From: Oxalobacter formigenes | GTDB lineage: Bacteria > Pseudomonadota > Gammaproteobacteria > Burkholderiales > Burkholderiaceae_D | DNA: 64,000 bases | Assembly: GCA_023667225.1 (NCBI GenBank) | Contig: JAMPAN010000001.1 | Span: 270,582-334,581, forward strand | Reading direction: 5' to 3' | Shown: positions 40,356 through 52,943 of the stretch, piece by piece | Numbering within the stretch: position 1 is the first letter of the stretch | How the letters are laid out: each line of letters starts with the position of its first letter | Notes under the pieces: generated by a model | What the model was told of the DNA's origin: nothing | Seen by the model: the letters and a program-made list of their open reading frames with translations, nothing else | Database searches by the model: none | Program-made: the position numbers and the translations under genes

Positions 40356-40817
40356 TTACGTTCTGTTTTGCCGGTGCCGTGCCAGCATGGCGCAGACGGC
40401 TTTTTTCAGGGCCGGGTTTGTCCCGGCCTTGTCCAGCCATGAGGAGAGTTTGGCCAGTTCGGTCATGGCTTTTTCAGTCAGGGTTTTTTTTGGCGCCGGC
40501 GCGGGCTGCAGGGGGGCGTTTTTCAATTTGACCTTGATCCGGATGGCTTCAACGGGCCAGCCGGCCTGTTGCAGTGCTGTCTGGAGGAAAGGGGTTTTCT
40601 GGCGCAGCCGCGCGGCGGCGGCCTGGCTGGTTATGCCTATGGTCAGGCGGCCTTTTTCCAGCTGAATGATTTCCCCGAAAGGGAACCAGGCGGGCAGGGC
40701 GGCCTGGCAGGCTTGCCTGATGGCTATGAGCCGGGCGGCGTGCGGCAGTATGCCGGCCAGCCTGTCGTGTTGTTGCAGGAAGTCGGCCGCAGGAGCGCAG
40801 TGTGCTTGTTTTTTCAT
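40356..40817 (-). CDS. dciA: DciA family protein (DUF721)
   Basis: The 153-residue protein matches the DUF721/DciA pattern: an N-terminal region in which LPAWFPFGEIIQLEKGRLTIGITSQAAAARLRQ forms the compact domain, then a basic, Pro/Ala-rich linker and helical tail. DciA loads or regulates the replicative helicase in bacteria lacking DnaC. Its place between lpxC and secA on the opposite strand is typical of betaproteobacteria. The tail converges on lpxC. Confidence 0.8.
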   Translation of the reverse strand: MKKQAHCAPAADFLQQHDRLAGILPHAARLIAIRQACQAALPAWFPFGEIIQLEKGRLTIGITSQAAAARLRQKTPFLQTALQQAGWPVEAIRIKVKLKNAPLQPAPAPKKTLTEKAMTELAKLSSWLDKAGTNPALKKAVCAMLARHRQNRT

Positions 40818-40963
40818 GATGTTTGCCGGAATGCGGAACCAGGGAAAGCGAATTTGCCCTGCCTGTGATGATAACGGAAAAAAGCGGGTGCGGCTTGAAA
40901 TGGCAGGGGGCGGCCCCATCTGTTGTTTTTATGCTGAAAAGAAGGGAAGGGCGGGCAGCCGGC

Positions 40964-41068
40964 ATGATAAAATTTTCCTTTTTGATGCAGGTTTTGGCAG
41001 GCAGCCAAAACTTTGAACACGGCAGCCGGGGCTGCCTTTATTTCAAGAATGCAATATGTCCATATTGA
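40964..41068 (+). CDS. Possible secA leader ORF (34 codons) spanning two hairpins
   Basis: An open frame starting at ATG 40964 begins [13 protein letters not shown], short, positively charged then hydrophobic, and ends in a TGA at 41066-41068 that overlaps the secA start by 13 bases. Upstream lies GAAGGGAAGGGCGGG, a possible ribosome binding site, though far away (about 15 bases). It occupies the place that secM holds in E. coli. No known arrest motif was recognised; expression is unproven. Confidence 0.3.
   Translation: MIKFSFLMQVLAGSQNFEHGSRGCLYFKNAICPY
40991..41036 (+). promoter_or_regulatory. Two tandem hairpins in the secA leader
   Basis: Hairpin one is GTTTTGGC (40991-40998), loop AGGCA, GCCAAAAC (41004-41011). 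Hairpin two is GGCAGCC (41021-41027) with GGCTGCC (41030-41036), ending 20 bases before the secA ATG. Both stems are perfect. There is no following T tract, so they look regulatory rather than terminating. Confidence 0.55.
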
Positions 41069-43821
41069 CCCGTATTTTTGGTAGCCGCAACCAGCGGCTG
41101 TTAAAGCAATACAGCAAGACGGTGGCGCAGATTAATGCGCTTGAGCCGGCGATGGAAAAACTCTCTGACGCCGGGCTGAAGGCGAAGACGCCGGAATTTA
41201 AAGAGAGGCTGGCCAAGGGTGCTACGCTGGATGATTTGCTTGTTGAGGCTTTTGCCGTTTGCAGGGAAGCCAGCAAGCGGGTGCTGAAGATGCGTCCTTT
41301 TGATGTGCAGCTGATTGGCGGCATGGCGCTGCACCAGGGAAAAATTGCGGAGATGGGTACCGGTGAAGGCAAGACGCTGGTGGCGACGCTTCCCGCCTAT
41401 CTGAATGCCCTTTCAGGAAACGGCGTGCATGTGGTGACGGTGAATGATTACCTGGCCCAGCGGGATGCGGAATGGATGGGCCGGCTTTATGCCTGGCTGG
41501 GGCTGACAACCGGGATTAACCTCTCCCAGATGCCGCATGAGGACAAGCAGGCAGCTTACGCCGCCGATATTACCTACGGCACCAATAATGAATACGGTTT
41601 TGACTACCTGCGCGACAATATGGTTTATGACGTTGCCGACAGGGTGCAGCGCGGCCTGAATTTTGCCATTGTCGATGAGGTGGATTCCATTTTGATTGAC
41701 GAGGCGCGCACGCCGTTGATTATTTCGGGACAGGCGGAAAACAGTACCGGGCTTTATGCCAGGATGAATGCGGTGCCGCCGCTTTTGACCGAGCAGATCG
41801 GGGAAGATTCTCCCGATGGCAAGAGCAAGGTTGAGGTGCCGGGAGACTATACGAAGGATGAGAAAAACCATCAGGTGCTGTTGACCGAGGCCGGGTTTGA
41901 GAAGGCGGAGAAGATTCTGACGCAGATGGGATTGCTGCCGGAAGGGGCTTCCCTGTATGACGCTGCCAATATTCTCCTGATTCACCATCTTTATGCCGCC
42001 TTGCGGGCAAATGTGCTGTACCACCGCGACCAGCATTATGTGGTGCAGGATGGTGAAGTGATTATTGTGGATGAGTTTACGGGCCGCCTCATGACAGGCC
42101 GCCGCTGGTCTGACGGCCTGCACCAGGCGGTGGAAGCCAAGGAAGGTGTCAATATCCAGAACGAGAACCAGACGCTGGCTTCCATTACGTTCCAGAATTA
42201 TTTCCGGATGTACGGAAAGCTGGCCGGGATGACGGGGACGGCGGATACGGAAGCGTATGAATTCCAGGAAATTTATGGACTGGAAACGGTGGTGATTCCC
42301 CATAACCGGCCCAACCAGCGCCAGGACAGGCATGACCAGGTGTTCCGTACGGAGAAGGAAAAGTATGACGCCATGCTGAAGGATATCCGGGATTGTTATG
42401 AGCGGGGGCAGCCTGTTTTGGTGGGGACGACTTCTATCGAAAATTCGGAGCTGCTCTCGAAGATTCTGACGAAGGCCGGCTTGCCGCACAATGTGTTGAA
42501 TGCCAAGCAGCATGCGCGTGAAGCGGAAATTATTGCCCAGGCGGGCAGGCCGAAGATGATTACGATTGCGACCAACATGGCTGGCCGGGGGACGGATATT
42601 GTCCTGGGCGGCAATGTGGAAAAGCAGATTGAGCTGATTGGGGCAGATGAATCGCTTCCGGCCGAACAAAAGGAGGCGCAGATCGGAGAATTGCGCCGGG
42701 AATGGCAGTCGCTTCATGACAAGGTGGTCAGTGCGGGCGGGCTGCATATTGTGGGAACGGAACGCCATGAGTCCCGGCGGGTAGATAACCAGCTTAGGGG
42801 CCGTTCCGGACGGCAGGGAGATCCGGGGTCTTCCCGCTTTTACCTCTCTATGGATGATCCGCTTTTGCGGATTTTTGCGGGCGAGCGGATGAGGGCGATC
42901 ATGGACAAGCTCCGGCTGCCGGAGGGAGAGCCGATTGAGGCAGGTATTGTGAACCGTTCGATTGAGTCGGCGCAGCGGAAGGTGGAAGGCCGCAATTTTG
43001 ATATCCGCAAGCAGCTGCTGGAATATGATGATGTGGCCAATGACCAGCGCAAGGTGATTTACCAGCAGCGCAATGAATTGCTTGAGACGGAAGATATCTC
43101 AGGGCTGGTGACTTCTTTGCGGCACGGCGTTTTTATTGACCTGTTCCGTACTTATGTGCCGGAGGAATCGGTTGAGGAACAGTGGGATATCCCCGGCCTG
43201 GAGAAGGAGCTTTCTACGGAATGGCGGCTCAATATCCCGCTGGCGGATATGGTCGGGCAGCACAAGAATATGACGGATGAGGATTTGCTGGAGCATATTC
43301 TCCAGGTGGCCGACGAGGTTTACCACGCCAAGGTTGAGACGGTGGGGCAGGCGCTGTTCTCCGGTTACGAGCGCAGCATTATCCTGCAAAGTATGGATAC
43401 TTACTGGCGGGAGCACCTGGCGGCGCTGGATCATTTGCGGCAGGGTATCCATTTGCGGGGATATGCCCAGAAAAATCCCAAGCAGGAATACAAGCGGGAG
43501 GCGTTTGACCTGTTTTCCATGATGCTGGAGAGCATCAAGAATGATGTGACCAGAAAGCTCATGATGGTGCGCATCCAGTCCCGCGATGAGGTGGAAACGG
43601 CCGGGCAGCAGCTGGCGCAGCCTGCTGTTTCCAACCTGAATTATGTTCATCAGAAGCTGGACGGCGGGCAGGCCGGGGAGGGTCCGGAAGATCCGGCGGC
43701 AGGTGATGCGGAGAAAAAGCAGCAGCCTGTTGTGAATGCGGTGCCGAAAGTCGGGCGCAATGATTTGTGTCCCTGCCAGAGCGGCAAGAAATATAAACAT
43801 TGTCACGGCAAGCTGAAATAA
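41056..43821 (+). CDS. secA: Protein translocase ATPase SecA
   Basis: SecA drives preproteins through SecYEG. The 921-residue protein has Walker A GTGEGKT (Lys106), DEVDS (Walker B), [10 protein letters not shown] and [16 protein letters not shown] in the second motor domain, and the C-terminal zinc and SecB-binding tail [17 protein letters not shown]. Its ATG has only a weak binding site (AAGAATGC) and sits just after two hairpins. Confidence 0.98.
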   Translation: MSILTRIFGSRNQRLLKQYSKTVAQINALEPAMEKLSDAGLKAKTPEFKERLAKGATLDDLLVEAFAVCREASKRVLKMRPFDVQLIGGMALHQGKIAEMGTGEGKTLVATLPAYLNALSGNGVHVVTVNDYLAQRDAEWMGRLYAWLGLTTGINLSQMPHEDKQAAYAADITYGTNNEYGFDYLRDNMVYDVADRVQRGLNFAIVDEVDSILIDEARTPLIISGQAENSTGLYARMNAVPPLLTEQIGEDSPDGKSKVEVPGDYTKDEKNHQVLLTEAGFEKAEKILTQMGLLPEGASLYDAANILLIHHLYAALRANVLYHRDQHYVVQDGEVIIVDEFTGRLMTGRRWSDGLHQAVEAKEGVNIQNENQTLASITFQNYFRMYGKLAGMTGTADTEAYEFQEIYGLETVVIPHNRPNQRQDRHDQVFRTEKEKYDAMLKDIRDCYERGQPVLVGTTSIENSELLSKILTKAGLPHNVLNAKQHAREAEIIAQAGRPKMITIATNMAGRGTDIVLGGNVEKQIELIGADESLPAEQKEAQIGELRREWQSLHDKVVSAGGLHIVGTERHESRRVDNQLRGRSGRQGDPGSSRFYLSMDDPLLRIFAGERMRAIMDKLRLPEGEPIEAGIVNRSIESAQRKVEGRNFDIRKQLLEYDDVANDQRKVIYQQRNELLETEDISGLVTSLRHGVFIDLFRTYVPEESVEEQWDIPGLEKELSTEWRLNIPLADMVGQHKNMTDEDLLEHILQVADEVYHAKVETVGQALFSGYERSIILQSMDTYWREHLAALDHLRQGIHLRGYAQKNPKQEYKREAFDLFSMMLESIKNDVTRKLMMVRIQSRDEVETAGQQLAQPAVSNLNYVHQKLDGGQAGEGPEDPAAGDAEKKQQPVVNAVPKVGRNDLCPCQSGKKYKHCHGKLK

Positions 43822-43854
43822 CAGGGGCCGGTTTGCCACGAAGGAGGATTTTCC

Positions 43855-45093
43855 ATGGCTGTTCATCTTTTTCCGCCTGACGCAGCGGATCTCAAGCCGG
43901 TATCCGGTGTCAGGCTGGGCATAGCCAAAGCCGGTATCAAAAAAGCGGACCGCAAGGATTTGCTGGTGGTGGCGCTGGATTCGGATGCCACGGTTTCCGG
44001 GGTTTTTACCCAAAACCGCTTTTGTGCAGCGCCTGTCCAGGTTTGCCGGGAGCATCTGGCAGAGGCTAAAAAAGCAGGCTTGCCTGTCAGGGCGCTTGTG
44101 GTGAATACAGGAAATGCCAATGCCGGTACGGGGGAAGCGGGCTATGCGGATGCCATGTTTACCTGTACGAAGCTTGCTGCGCTTTTGGGCTGCCAGGCAG
44201 CGCAGGTGATGCCGTTTTCAACCGGGGTGATTCTGGAACCGCTGCCGGTTGACCGGATTGCTGCCGGGATGCCGCTGGCTGTTGCAGACCTGAAAGAGAA
44301 TAACTGGCTCAATGCGGCAGAAGCAATTATGACGACGGATACGATTCCCAAGGCGGCTTCCCGTACGGTACAGATTGAAGGCAAGACCGTGACGGTAACG
44401 GGCATGAGCAAGGGTTCCGGCATGATTCATCCCAATATGGCGACGATGCTGGGGTTTATGGCAACGGATGCAAAGGTGCCGCAGGCGCTGTTGGACGGGA
44501 TGCTGAAGGAAGCGGCCGGTGCATCGTTTAACTGCATTACGGTTGACGGCGATACTTCTACCAATGATTCTTTTATTCTGATTGCTTCCGGCGCGGTGGA
44601 TGCGGGGATTCGCGACAGCGCCTCGCCCGGTTATGCTGTATTGCAGGAGGCGGTGACCAGCCTGGCGAAGGAGCTGGCCCAGAAGATTGTGCGGGATGGC
44701 GAGGGGGCGACCAAGTTCATCACGGTGACGGTTGAAGGCGGGCTGAATACGGAAGAGTGCCGGAAGGTTGCCTATTCGGTGGCGCATTCCCCGCTGGTGA
44801 AGACGGCTTTTTATGCCTCGGACCCCAATTTGGGGCGTATTCTCGCGGCGATTGGCTATGCCGGGGTGGACGATCTGGATGTGAACCGCCTGGAGTTGTA
44901 TCTGGATGAGGTGCCGGTAGCCAGAAATGGCGGGCGGCATCGGGATTACAGGGAAGAGGACGGGCAGCGGGTGATGCAGAAAGACGAGATTACGGTACGG
45001 ATTAATCTGGCGCGCGGGGCAGCCTCTGCTACGGTCTGGACATGCGATTTGTCGCATGAGTATGTTTCTATCAATGCGGATTACCGTTCGTGA
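43855..45093 (+). CDS. argJ: Bifunctional ornithine acetyltransferase/N-acetylglutamate synthase ArgJ
   Basis: ArgJ recycles the acetyl group between N-acetylornithine and glutamate in arginine synthesis. The self-cleavage site lies in [11 protein letters not shown] with nucleophile Thr197; GMSKGSGMI precedes it and [11 protein letters not shown] and [17 protein letters not shown] follow. There are 412 residues. AAGGAGG precedes the ATG. Other arg genes (argF, argG) lie about 30 kb away on the opposite strand. Confidence 0.96.
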   Translation: MAVHLFPPDAADLKPVSGVRLGIAKAGIKKADRKDLLVVALDSDATVSGVFTQNRFCAAPVQVCREHLAEAKKAGLPVRALVVNTGNANAGTGEAGYADAMFTCTKLAALLGCQAAQVMPFSTGVILEPLPVDRIAAGMPLAVADLKENNWLNAAEAIMTTDTIPKAASRTVQIEGKTVTVTGMSKGSGMIHPNMATMLGFMATDAKVPQALLDGMLKEAAGASFNCITVDGDTSTNDSFILIASGAVDAGIRDSASPGYAVLQEAVTSLAKELAQKIVRDGEGATKFITVTVEGGLNTEECRKVAYSVAHSPLVKTAFYASDPNLGRILAAIGYAGVDDLDVNRLELYLDEVPVARNGGRHRDYREEDGQRVMQKDEITVRINLARGAASATVWTCDLSHEYVSINADYRS

Positions 45094-45959
45094 TGACACC
45101 GCTGGAACAATTGCTGGTGCGGGCGGAAGCGGTTTTATCCCGCCTGGAAGGGATGCTGCCTCCTCCGGAGGAAGCTATTGACTGGGAAGCGCCGTATGCT
45201 GCCTGGCGCTGGCGCAGGCAGCATGGCCGCGGCAGGCTGCTGCCGGTGACGCAGGCTGCCAGGATTGCATTTCCCGACCTGTATTTTGTCGAGCGGCAAA
45301 AAGCACTGCTTGAGCAGAATACCCGCCAGTTTGTGGAGGGAAAGCCTGCCAACAATGTGTTGTTGACCGGCGCAAGGGGGACGGGCAAGTCTTCTCTGGT
45401 GCGGGCCTGCCTTGCCCGGTTTGCCGGGAAGGGGCTGCGCCTTATCGAGGTGGACCGGCAGGATCTGGTTGATTTGCCGGAAATTGGCGAGCTTGTGGCT
45501 GAGCGGCCGGAGCGTTTTATCCTGTATTGCGATGACCTTTCTTTTGACGAGGGCGACAGCAGTTACAAGGCGTTGAAATCCGCGCTGGATGGCAGTATGG
45601 CGGCGCAGCCGGACAATATGCTGATTTACGCAACCTCAAACCGCCGGCATCTTTTGCCTGAGCGTTACTCGGACAATGCCGGTTATACGCAGGGGCCGGA
45701 TGGCGATTTGCATCCGGGTGAGACGGTGGAGGAGAAGATTTCCTTTTCCGACCGTTTCGGGTTGTGGCTGTCTTTTTATTCGTTCAGCCAGGATGAGTAC
45801 CTGGCGATTGTGGCGCACTGGCTGCGTGTTTTTGGCTGCACAGAGGCACAGGCAGAGGGCGCCAGGACGGAAGCCCTGCAATGGGCGCTGCACCGGGGTT
45901 CCCGTTCCGGACGGACGGCATGGCAGTTTGCGCGGGATTTTGCAGGGAAGCACACCTGA
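45093..45959 (+). CDS. DUF815 family AAA-type ATPase
   Basis: The 288-residue protein has a Walker A motif GARGTGKSSLV, ILYCDDLSFDEGD as a Walker B-like region, and ATSNRRHLLPE (sensor 1). It matches the DUF815 family of cytoplasmic ATPases of unknown function that follow argJ in many betaproteobacteria. The ATG overlaps the argJ stop by one base. No partner domain is visible. Confidence 0.85.
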   Translation: MTPLEQLLVRAEAVLSRLEGMLPPPEEAIDWEAPYAAWRWRRQHGRGRLLPVTQAARIAFPDLYFVERQKALLEQNTRQFVEGKPANNVLLTGARGTGKSSLVRACLARFAGKGLRLIEVDRQDLVDLPEIGELVAERPERFILYCDDLSFDEGDSSYKALKSALDGSMAAQPDNMLIYATSNRRHLLPERYSDNAGYTQGPDGDLHPGETVEEKISFSDRFGLWLSFYSFSQDEYLAIVAHWLRVFGCTEAQAEGARTEALQWALHRGSRSGRTAWQFARDFAGKHT

Positions 45960-45974
45960 CGCCAGGCGGCCAAA

Positions 45975-46007
45975 TAAAAAAGCCCGGTTTTATAACCGGG
46001 CTTTTTT
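45975..46007. terminator. Bidirectional terminator between DUF815 ATPase and valS
   Basis: AAAAAGCCCGGTT pairs with AACCGGGCTTTTT around a short TTTAT loop, giving a long stem with T tracts on both strands, suited to ending transcription from both sides. Confidence 0.85.
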
Positions 46008-46028
46008 GTGCAGGCTGTTTCCAGGTTT

Positions 46029-48836
46029 TCAGGCTTTGGGCAGTTTGGCGTATTGCTCTTTGACTTTTTCCTGCGTTTCGGTAAAGCGTGCCAGGCGTTC
46101 CCGTTCCTGCGCCACGACTTTTTCCGGGGCGCGGGTGACGAAGTTTTCGTTGCCCAGCTTGGCCTGGATTTTGTCAATTTCACCTTGCAGCCGGGTGATT
46201 TCCCTGTTTAAGCGTTCCCGTTCGGCGGCAATGTCAATTTCTACTTTGAGCATCAGTTTGCATTGGCCGATGACAGAGACGGGGGCTGGCGAGTCGGGCA
46301 GCGCTTCGACGATTTCCACGCCGGAAAGCCGGCATAATGCCTGCATGTGCGGGATGAAGGAAGCCAGCTGCGCCCGGTCTGATGCCGCTGCCGGTTCAAT
46401 TAGGGCCGGTACTTTCTGGGCGGGGGAAAGCTGCATTTCGCCGCGCAGGTTGCGGGCGGCGTCAACCAGGGCTTTGCATTGCGCCATCCAGTTTTCGGCT
46501 GCTTCGTCTATTTTTTCCGGCAGGGGGCGGGGATAGTCTTGCAGCATGATGGTATCGCCTTCCGGTTTGAGGGGAATGCCGGCCAGGGGGGCGGCTTTTT
46601 GCCAGAGTTCTTCTGTAATAAAGGGGATAACCGGGTGCGCCAGGCGCAGGGTGGCTTCCAGGATGCCAAGCAGGGTATGGCGGGTGGCCTGCTGTTGGGC
46701 GGCGCTGCCTTTTGCGATTTGCACTTTGGCGATTTCCACGTACCAGTCGCAGTATTCATCCCAGATGAAGCGGTAGATGGCGGAAGCAATGTTGTCGAAA
46801 CGGTATTCGGCAAAGCCGCGTTCCACTTCGGCTGCGGCACGCTGGAATTGCGAGGTGATCCAGCGGTCAGCCGGAGACAGGGATTGCCCGGCCGGCCGGC
46901 TAAGGGCGTTATCCTGGCCTGCGGTGTTCATGAGCACGAAGCGGGTGGCGTTCCAGAGCTTGTTGCAGAAGTTGCGGTAGCCTTCGCAGCGGTTCAGGTC
47001 AAAGTTGATGTTGCGGCCCAGGGAGGCGTAGCTTGCCATGGTAAAGCGCAGGGCGTCTGTTCCGAAGGCGGGGATGCCTTTGGCATAATCCTTGCGGGTT
47101 GCTTTGGCGATGGCTTCGGCCTGTTTGGGTTTCATCAGGCCGGTGGTACGTTTCTGAACCAGGGCATCCAGCTCAATGCCATCAATGAGGTCGATGGGAT
47201 CAAGGGTGTTGCCTTTGGATTTGGACATTTTCTCGCCGTTGGCATCCCGGATGAGGCCGTGGATGTAAACGGTGCGGAAAGGGACCTGCCCGGTAAAGTG
47301 CGTGGTCATCATGACCATTCTGGCGACCCAGAAGAAGATGATGTCAAAGCCGGTGACCAGGACGGAGGAGGGCAGGAACTGGCGGTATTGCTGTGTGTTT
47401 TCATCGGGCCAGCCCAGGGTGGAAAACGGTACCAGCGCCGAGGAAAACCAGGTGTCCAGCACGTCTTCATCCCGGCGGATGGGTTTGCCGTTTGCCTGTT
47501 TTTTGGCTTCTTCTTCGGTATGGGCAACGTAGATGTTGCCTTCTTCATCGTACCAGGCCGGTATCTGGTGGCCCCACCAGAGCTGGCGGGAGATGCACCA
47601 GTCCTGGATGTTGTTGAGCCACTGGTTGTAGGTGGCAGTCCAGTTTTCGGGGACAAAGCGGATTTCGCCGTTTGCCACTTTTTCCAGGGCAACCTGGGCA
47701 ATGGATTTTCCGGGGAAGAAGGGGTGCTGTTCATGAGGCTTGCTCATGGCGACAAACCACTGGTCGGTAAGCAGGGGTTCCAGGATGACGCCGGTGCGGT
47801 CTCCGCGCGGCACCATGAGTTTGTGCGGTTCGACACGGTCTAAAAGACCCTGTGCATCCAGGTCGGCCACGATCTGTTTTCGGGCTTCGAAACGGTCCAT
47901 GCCCTGATAGGCGGCCGGGGCGTTTTCGTTGATTTTGGCGTCCGGCGTCAGGATGTTGATGATAGCGAGATGGTGGCGCTGGCCGACGGCGTAGTCGTTG
48001 AAGTCGTGGGCGGGTGTGATTTTGACGCAGCCGGTGCCAAAGGCCTTGTCAACGTATTCGTCTGCAATGACGGGGATGGTCCGGCCTGTCAGCGGCAGGA
48101 TGAGTTCCTTGCCGATGAGGCGGGTATAGCGTTCGTCTGCCGGGTCAACAGCAACGGCGGTATCGCCCAGCATGGTTTCGGGACGGGTGGTGGCGACAGT
48201 CAGATGGCCGGAGCCATCCGCAAACGGGTAGCGGATGTGCCACATGAACCCGTTTTCTTCTTCCGAGACGACTTCCAGGTCGGACAGGGCGGTGCCGAGC
48301 ACCGGGTCCCAGTTGACGAGGCGTTTGCCGCGATAGATGAGTCCTTCTTTGTACAGCCTGACAAAGACATCGGTGACGGTTTTTGAGCGGGCCGCGTCCA
48401 TGGTGAAGTATTCGCGCGCCCAGTCGGTGGAAGCGCCCAGGTGGCGCATTTGCCGGGTGATGGTGGAGCCGGATTGTTCTTTCCATTCCCAGACTTTTTC
48501 CACGAAGCGCTCCCGGCCCAGGTCGTGGCGGGAGATGTGCTGCGCGTCAAGCTGGCGTTCTACGACGATTTGCGTGGCGATGCCGGCGTGGTCTGTCCCT
48601 GGTATCCAGACGGTGTTATAGCCGCGCATACGGTGGTAGCGTGTGAGGCCGTCCATGATGGTCTGGTTGAAGGCATGTCCCATGTGCAGGGTGCCGGTGA
48701 CATTGGGCGGCGGCAGCTGGATGCAAAAGGCCGGTTTGCCTTCCTGGAGGGAGGCGCGGAAGTAACCGCGTTCTTCCCAGGTTTCCCGCCAGTGTTTTTC
48801 AATTTTTGCCGGTTCAAACGATTTGGCTAATTCCAT
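46029..48836 (-). CDS. valS: Valyl-tRNA synthetase
   Basis: The 935-residue class I synthetase has HMGH at residues 51-54 (HIGH motif), KMSKS at 536-540, the CP1 editing domain between them and a C-terminal coiled-coil tail ([19 protein letters not shown]). The start at 48836 ([16 protein letters not shown]) fits homologues; the upstream extension to 48923 overlaps the promoter region and is rejected. Confidence 0.97.
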   Translation of the reverse strand: MELAKSFEPAKIEKHWRETWEERGYFRASLQEGKPAFCIQLPPPNVTGTLHMGHAFNQTIMDGLTRYHRMRGYNTVWIPGTDHAGIATQIVVERQLDAQHISRHDLGRERFVEKVWEWKEQSGSTITRQMRHLGASTDWAREYFTMDAARSKTVTDVFVRLYKEGLIYRGKRLVNWDPVLGTALSDLEVVSEEENGFMWHIRYPFADGSGHLTVATTRPETMLGDTAVAVDPADERYTRLIGKELILPLTGRTIPVIADEYVDKAFGTGCVKITPAHDFNDYAVGQRHHLAIINILTPDAKINENAPAAYQGMDRFEARKQIVADLDAQGLLDRVEPHKLMVPRGDRTGVILEPLLTDQWFVAMSKPHEQHPFFPGKSIAQVALEKVANGEIRFVPENWTATYNQWLNNIQDWCISRQLWWGHQIPAWYDEEGNIYVAHTEEEAKKQANGKPIRRDEDVLDTWFSSALVPFSTLGWPDENTQQYRQFLPSSVLVTGFDIIFFWVARMVMMTTHFTGQVPFRTVYIHGLIRDANGEKMSKSKGNTLDPIDLIDGIELDALVQKRTTGLMKPKQAEAIAKATRKDYAKGIPAFGTDALRFTMASYASLGRNINFDLNRCEGYRNFCNKLWNATRFVLMNTAGQDNALSRPAGQSLSPADRWITSQFQRAAAEVERGFAEYRFDNIASAIYRFIWDEYCDWYVEIAKVQIAKGSAAQQQATRHTLLGILEATLRLAHPVIPFITEELWQKAAPLAGIPLKPEGDTIMLQDYPRPLPEKIDEAAENWMAQCKALVDAARNLRGEMQLSPAQKVPALIEPAAASDRAQLASFIPHMQALCRLSGVEIVEALPDSPAPVSVIGQCKLMLKVEIDIAAERERLNREITRLQGEIDKIQAKLGNENFVTRAPEKVVAQERERLARFTETQEKVKEQYAKLPKA

Positions 48837-48867
48837 GACGCAACATATCTTTTTGTAGAAAAGCATG

Positions 48868-48873
48868 ATTATA
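48868..48873 (-). promoter_or_regulatory. Probable -10 element of valS
   Basis: TATAAT on the minus strand, 32 bases before the valS ATG; no good -35. It lies only about 25 bases from the thiC -10 on the other strand, so the two promoters are back to back. Confidence 0.45.
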
Positions 48874-48898
48874 AGGGAGCTTTTCAGGGTATTGGTGC

Positions 48899-48904
48899 TA
48901 TAAT
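48899..48904 (+). promoter_or_regulatory. Probable -10 element of the thi operon
   Basis: TATAAT about 30 bases before the TPP aptamer, giving a start near 48911. The -35 is weak. Confidence 0.5.
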
Positions 48905-48932
48905 GAAAGAATAGGCATGGCAAGCCGTGCCG

Positions 48933-49012
48933 CAGCTAGGGGTTCTGGTGAAAACCGGGCGAGATATACCCTCTGAACCTGATCTGGATAATGCCAGCGT
49001 AGGGAAGCTTGA
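48933..49012 (+). promoter_or_regulatory. TPP (THI-box) riboswitch
   Basis: CTAGGGGT, a GAAA-capped stem (CTGGT/ACCGG), then GCGAGAT, ACCC, TGAACCTGATCTGG, ATAATGCCAGCGTAGGGAAGC are the thiamine pyrophosphate aptamer in order, about 75 bases before thiC. The usual CTGAGA core reads GCGAGA here. It should lower thiC operon expression when TPP is plentiful. No terminator is seen between the aptamer and the ATG, so control of ribosome binding (AAAGGA at 49075) is more likely. Confidence 0.92.
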
Positions 49013-49068
49013 AAGACATGGCTGTTTCATATCGCAGCACTCAATTAAGATTCCTTTGCAGGCTTTGA

Positions 49069-51000
<1,932 letters not shown>

Positions 51001-51007
51001 GCCGGAT

Positions 51008-51214
51008 ATGACGATACAGATAGAACTGAACGGGGAAGGCCGGGAGATGGCGGAAGGCGCGACGCTGCTGGACTTGGTTGCATCGTTGCAGCTGACGGGG
51101 CAGGCGCTGGCGGTGGCTGTCAACCGGCAGGTGATTGCCCGGCAGAAGTGGCCGGAGTATGCCCTGAAAACCGGCGACAAGGTGGATGTTGTCCGGGCTA
51201 TCGGCGGCGGCTGA
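51008..51214 (+). CDS. thiS: Sulfur carrier protein ThiS
   Basis: A 68-residue ubiquitin-like protein with the required C-terminal Gly-Gly (RAIGGG), to which sulfur is attached as thiocarboxylate. It starts seven bases after thiC. The adenylating enzyme ThiF is not in this cluster. Confidence 0.92.
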   Translation: MTIQIELNGEGREMAEGATLLDLVASLQLTGQALAVAVNRQVIARQKWPEYALKTGDKVDVVRAIGGG

Positions 51215-51282
51215 CGGAATAAAAGTGGCGAGGCTGGCCGCGAAAGCGGCCGCACAGGGTAAACAAGCAAGGAGAGGAAACG

Positions 51283-52068
51283 ATGAACAAGGATCATATT
51301 CTGACGATTGCAGGCCGGGATTACCGCTCGCGGCTTCTGGTTGGCAGCGGGAAGTACCGCGACCTGGAAGAGACGCGCGCAGCAACCGAGGCGAGCGGTT
51401 CGGAGATTATTACGGTGGCTATTCGCCGGGTCAATATTGGCCAGAACCCCAATGAACCGAGTTTGCTGGATGTGGTGCCGCCGACGAAATATACGATTCT
51501 GCCCAATACTGCCGGGTGCTATAACGCAAAGGATGCGGTTTATACGTTGCAGCTGGCGCGGGAATTGCTCAATGGACACAAGCTGGTGAAGCTGGAGGTG
51601 CTGGGCAACGAGAAAACGCTTTTCCCGAATATGCCGGAAACGCTGAAGGCGGCCGAGATGCTGGTGAAAGACGGCTTTGATGTGATGGTGTATTGCAGCG
51701 ATGACCCGATTCAGGCCAAGATGCTGGAAGATATCGGCGTTTGCGCGGTGATGCCGCTGGCTTCGCTGATTGGTTCGGGTATGGGGATTTTGAATCCCTG
51801 GAATTTGTCTTTGATTATTGAGCAGTCCAAGGTGCCGGTTATTGTGGATGCAGGGGTGGGCACGGCTTCTGATGCGGCCATTGCGATGGAGCTGGGGTGC
51901 GACGGCGTGCTGATGAATACGGCGATTGCCGGCGCGAAGGATCCGGTTCGCATGGCGCGGGCGATGAAGCTGGCGATTGAGGCAGGCCGTGATGCGTATC
52001 TTGCCGGCCGGATTCCCCGGCGTTTTGAGGCTTCGCCTTCTTCGCCGATGGCCGGCCGGGTGGCATGA
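51283..52068 (+). CDS. thiG: Thiazole synthase ThiG
   Basis: ThiG condenses 1-deoxyxylulose-5-phosphate, dehydroglycine and ThiS thiocarboxylate into the thiazole. Lys103 in [13 protein letters not shown] is the expected Schiff-base residue; [12 protein letters not shown] and [29 protein letters not shown] are typical. AAGGAGAGGAAAC precedes the ATG. The stop overlaps thiD. Confidence 0.96.
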   Translation: MNKDHILTIAGRDYRSRLLVGSGKYRDLEETRAATEASGSEIITVAIRRVNIGQNPNEPSLLDVVPPTKYTILPNTAGCYNAKDAVYTLQLARELLNGHKLVKLEVLGNEKTLFPNMPETLKAAEMLVKDGFDVMVYCSDDPIQAKMLEDIGVCAVMPLASLIGSGMGILNPWNLSLIIEQSKVPVIVDAGVGTASDAAIAMELGCDGVLMNTAIAGAKDPVRMARAMKLAIEAGRDAYLAGRIPRRFEASPSSPMAGRVA

Positions 52069-52943
52069 CGGACATGCGGGCGGCAAAGCCGGGCCGGCTT
52101 GCGCCGCCGGTGCGGCCCTGTGTGATGATTTTTGCGGGCCTGGATTGCAGCGGCGGGGCCGGTATCCAGGCTGATGTGGAGGCGGCAGGCGCGGTGGGTG
52201 CGCATCCGCTTCCGATTGCAACGGCGCTGACGGTGCAGGATAACGACCGGGTGAGGGCGGTTAATCCGGTGGATCCGGCCATTTGGCGTTATCAGGCGGA
52301 GGTGCTGCTTGAGAAGATACCGGTTGCCGCTATAAAGATTGGGGCCATTGGCAGCCGGGCGAATGCGGAGGCGCTGGCGCTGTTGATTGCAGAAATCAGG
52401 AAGGATCAGCCGCAGCTGCCGGTTGTGCTGGATACGGTGCTGGGCAGCGGGCATGGCGATTTGCTGACGGAAGGCCGGGCAGAGCATGTGATTGCGCCGC
52501 TGATTCCGCTGGTAACGCTGGCGACGCCCAATTTGCCGGAGGCTGCCCGCCTTTGTCCGGCTGCCGGCGGGATTGCCGCGCAGGCAAGATATTTGCTGGA
52601 TGCCGGTTGCGCACATGTGTTGATCAAGGGCGGGCACGGAGAGGACGGAAAAGCGGTGACGAATTGCTGGTTTTCCGCAGGGGGAATGAAAAGCTGGACA
52701 TGGAAGCGGCTTGAGGGCGCTTTCCATGGAAGCGGCTGTACGCTGGCTTCTCTTTTTGCCGGGCTGCTGGCGCAAGGGGAGACGATGGGCAAGGCGCTGG
52801 AGAAGGGGCAGGCGCTTTGCCAGGAGATGCTGGCGGCTTCTTATGCCATTGCCGAGGGCCAGCGCATACCCAACCGGCATTTGGGGTTCAGTGAAGGGTT
52901 GGCAAAGGCGATGACCGTTACCGAAAAAGGAAAAGGAAGATGA
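52065..52943 (+). CDS. thiD: Hydroxymethylpyrimidine/phosphomethylpyrimidine kinase ThiD
   Basis: ThiD phosphorylates HMP phosphate to HMP diphosphate. The 292-residue ribokinase-fold protein has [18 protein letters not shown] and, near the end, [19 protein letters not shown], which holds the anion hole and catalytic Cys/Asp region. The thiG and thiE genes overlap it by four bases on each side. Confidence 0.9.
   Translation: MTDMRAAKPGRLAPPVRPCVMIFAGLDCSGGAGIQADVEAAGAVGAHPLPIATALTVQDNDRVRAVNPVDPAIWRYQAEVLLEKIPVAAIKIGAIGSRANAEALALLIAEIRKDQPQLPVVLDTVLGSGHGDLLTEGRAEHVIAPLIPLVTLATPNLPEAARLCPAAGGIAAQARYLLDAGCAHVLIKGGHGEDGKAVTNCWFSAGGMKSWTWKRLEGAFHGSGCTLASLFAGLLAQGETMGKALEKGQALCQEMLAASYAIAEGQRIPNRHLGFSEGLAKAMTVTEKGKGR

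Noticed and set aside
41413..42768. 451-codon minus-strand frame inside secA
   Set aside because: Codon-bias artefact of secA; His/Arg/Gln-rich with no motifs.
46479..47843. 454-codon plus-strand frame inside valS
   Set aside because: Shadow of valS; Phe/Gly-rich translation with no recognised domain.
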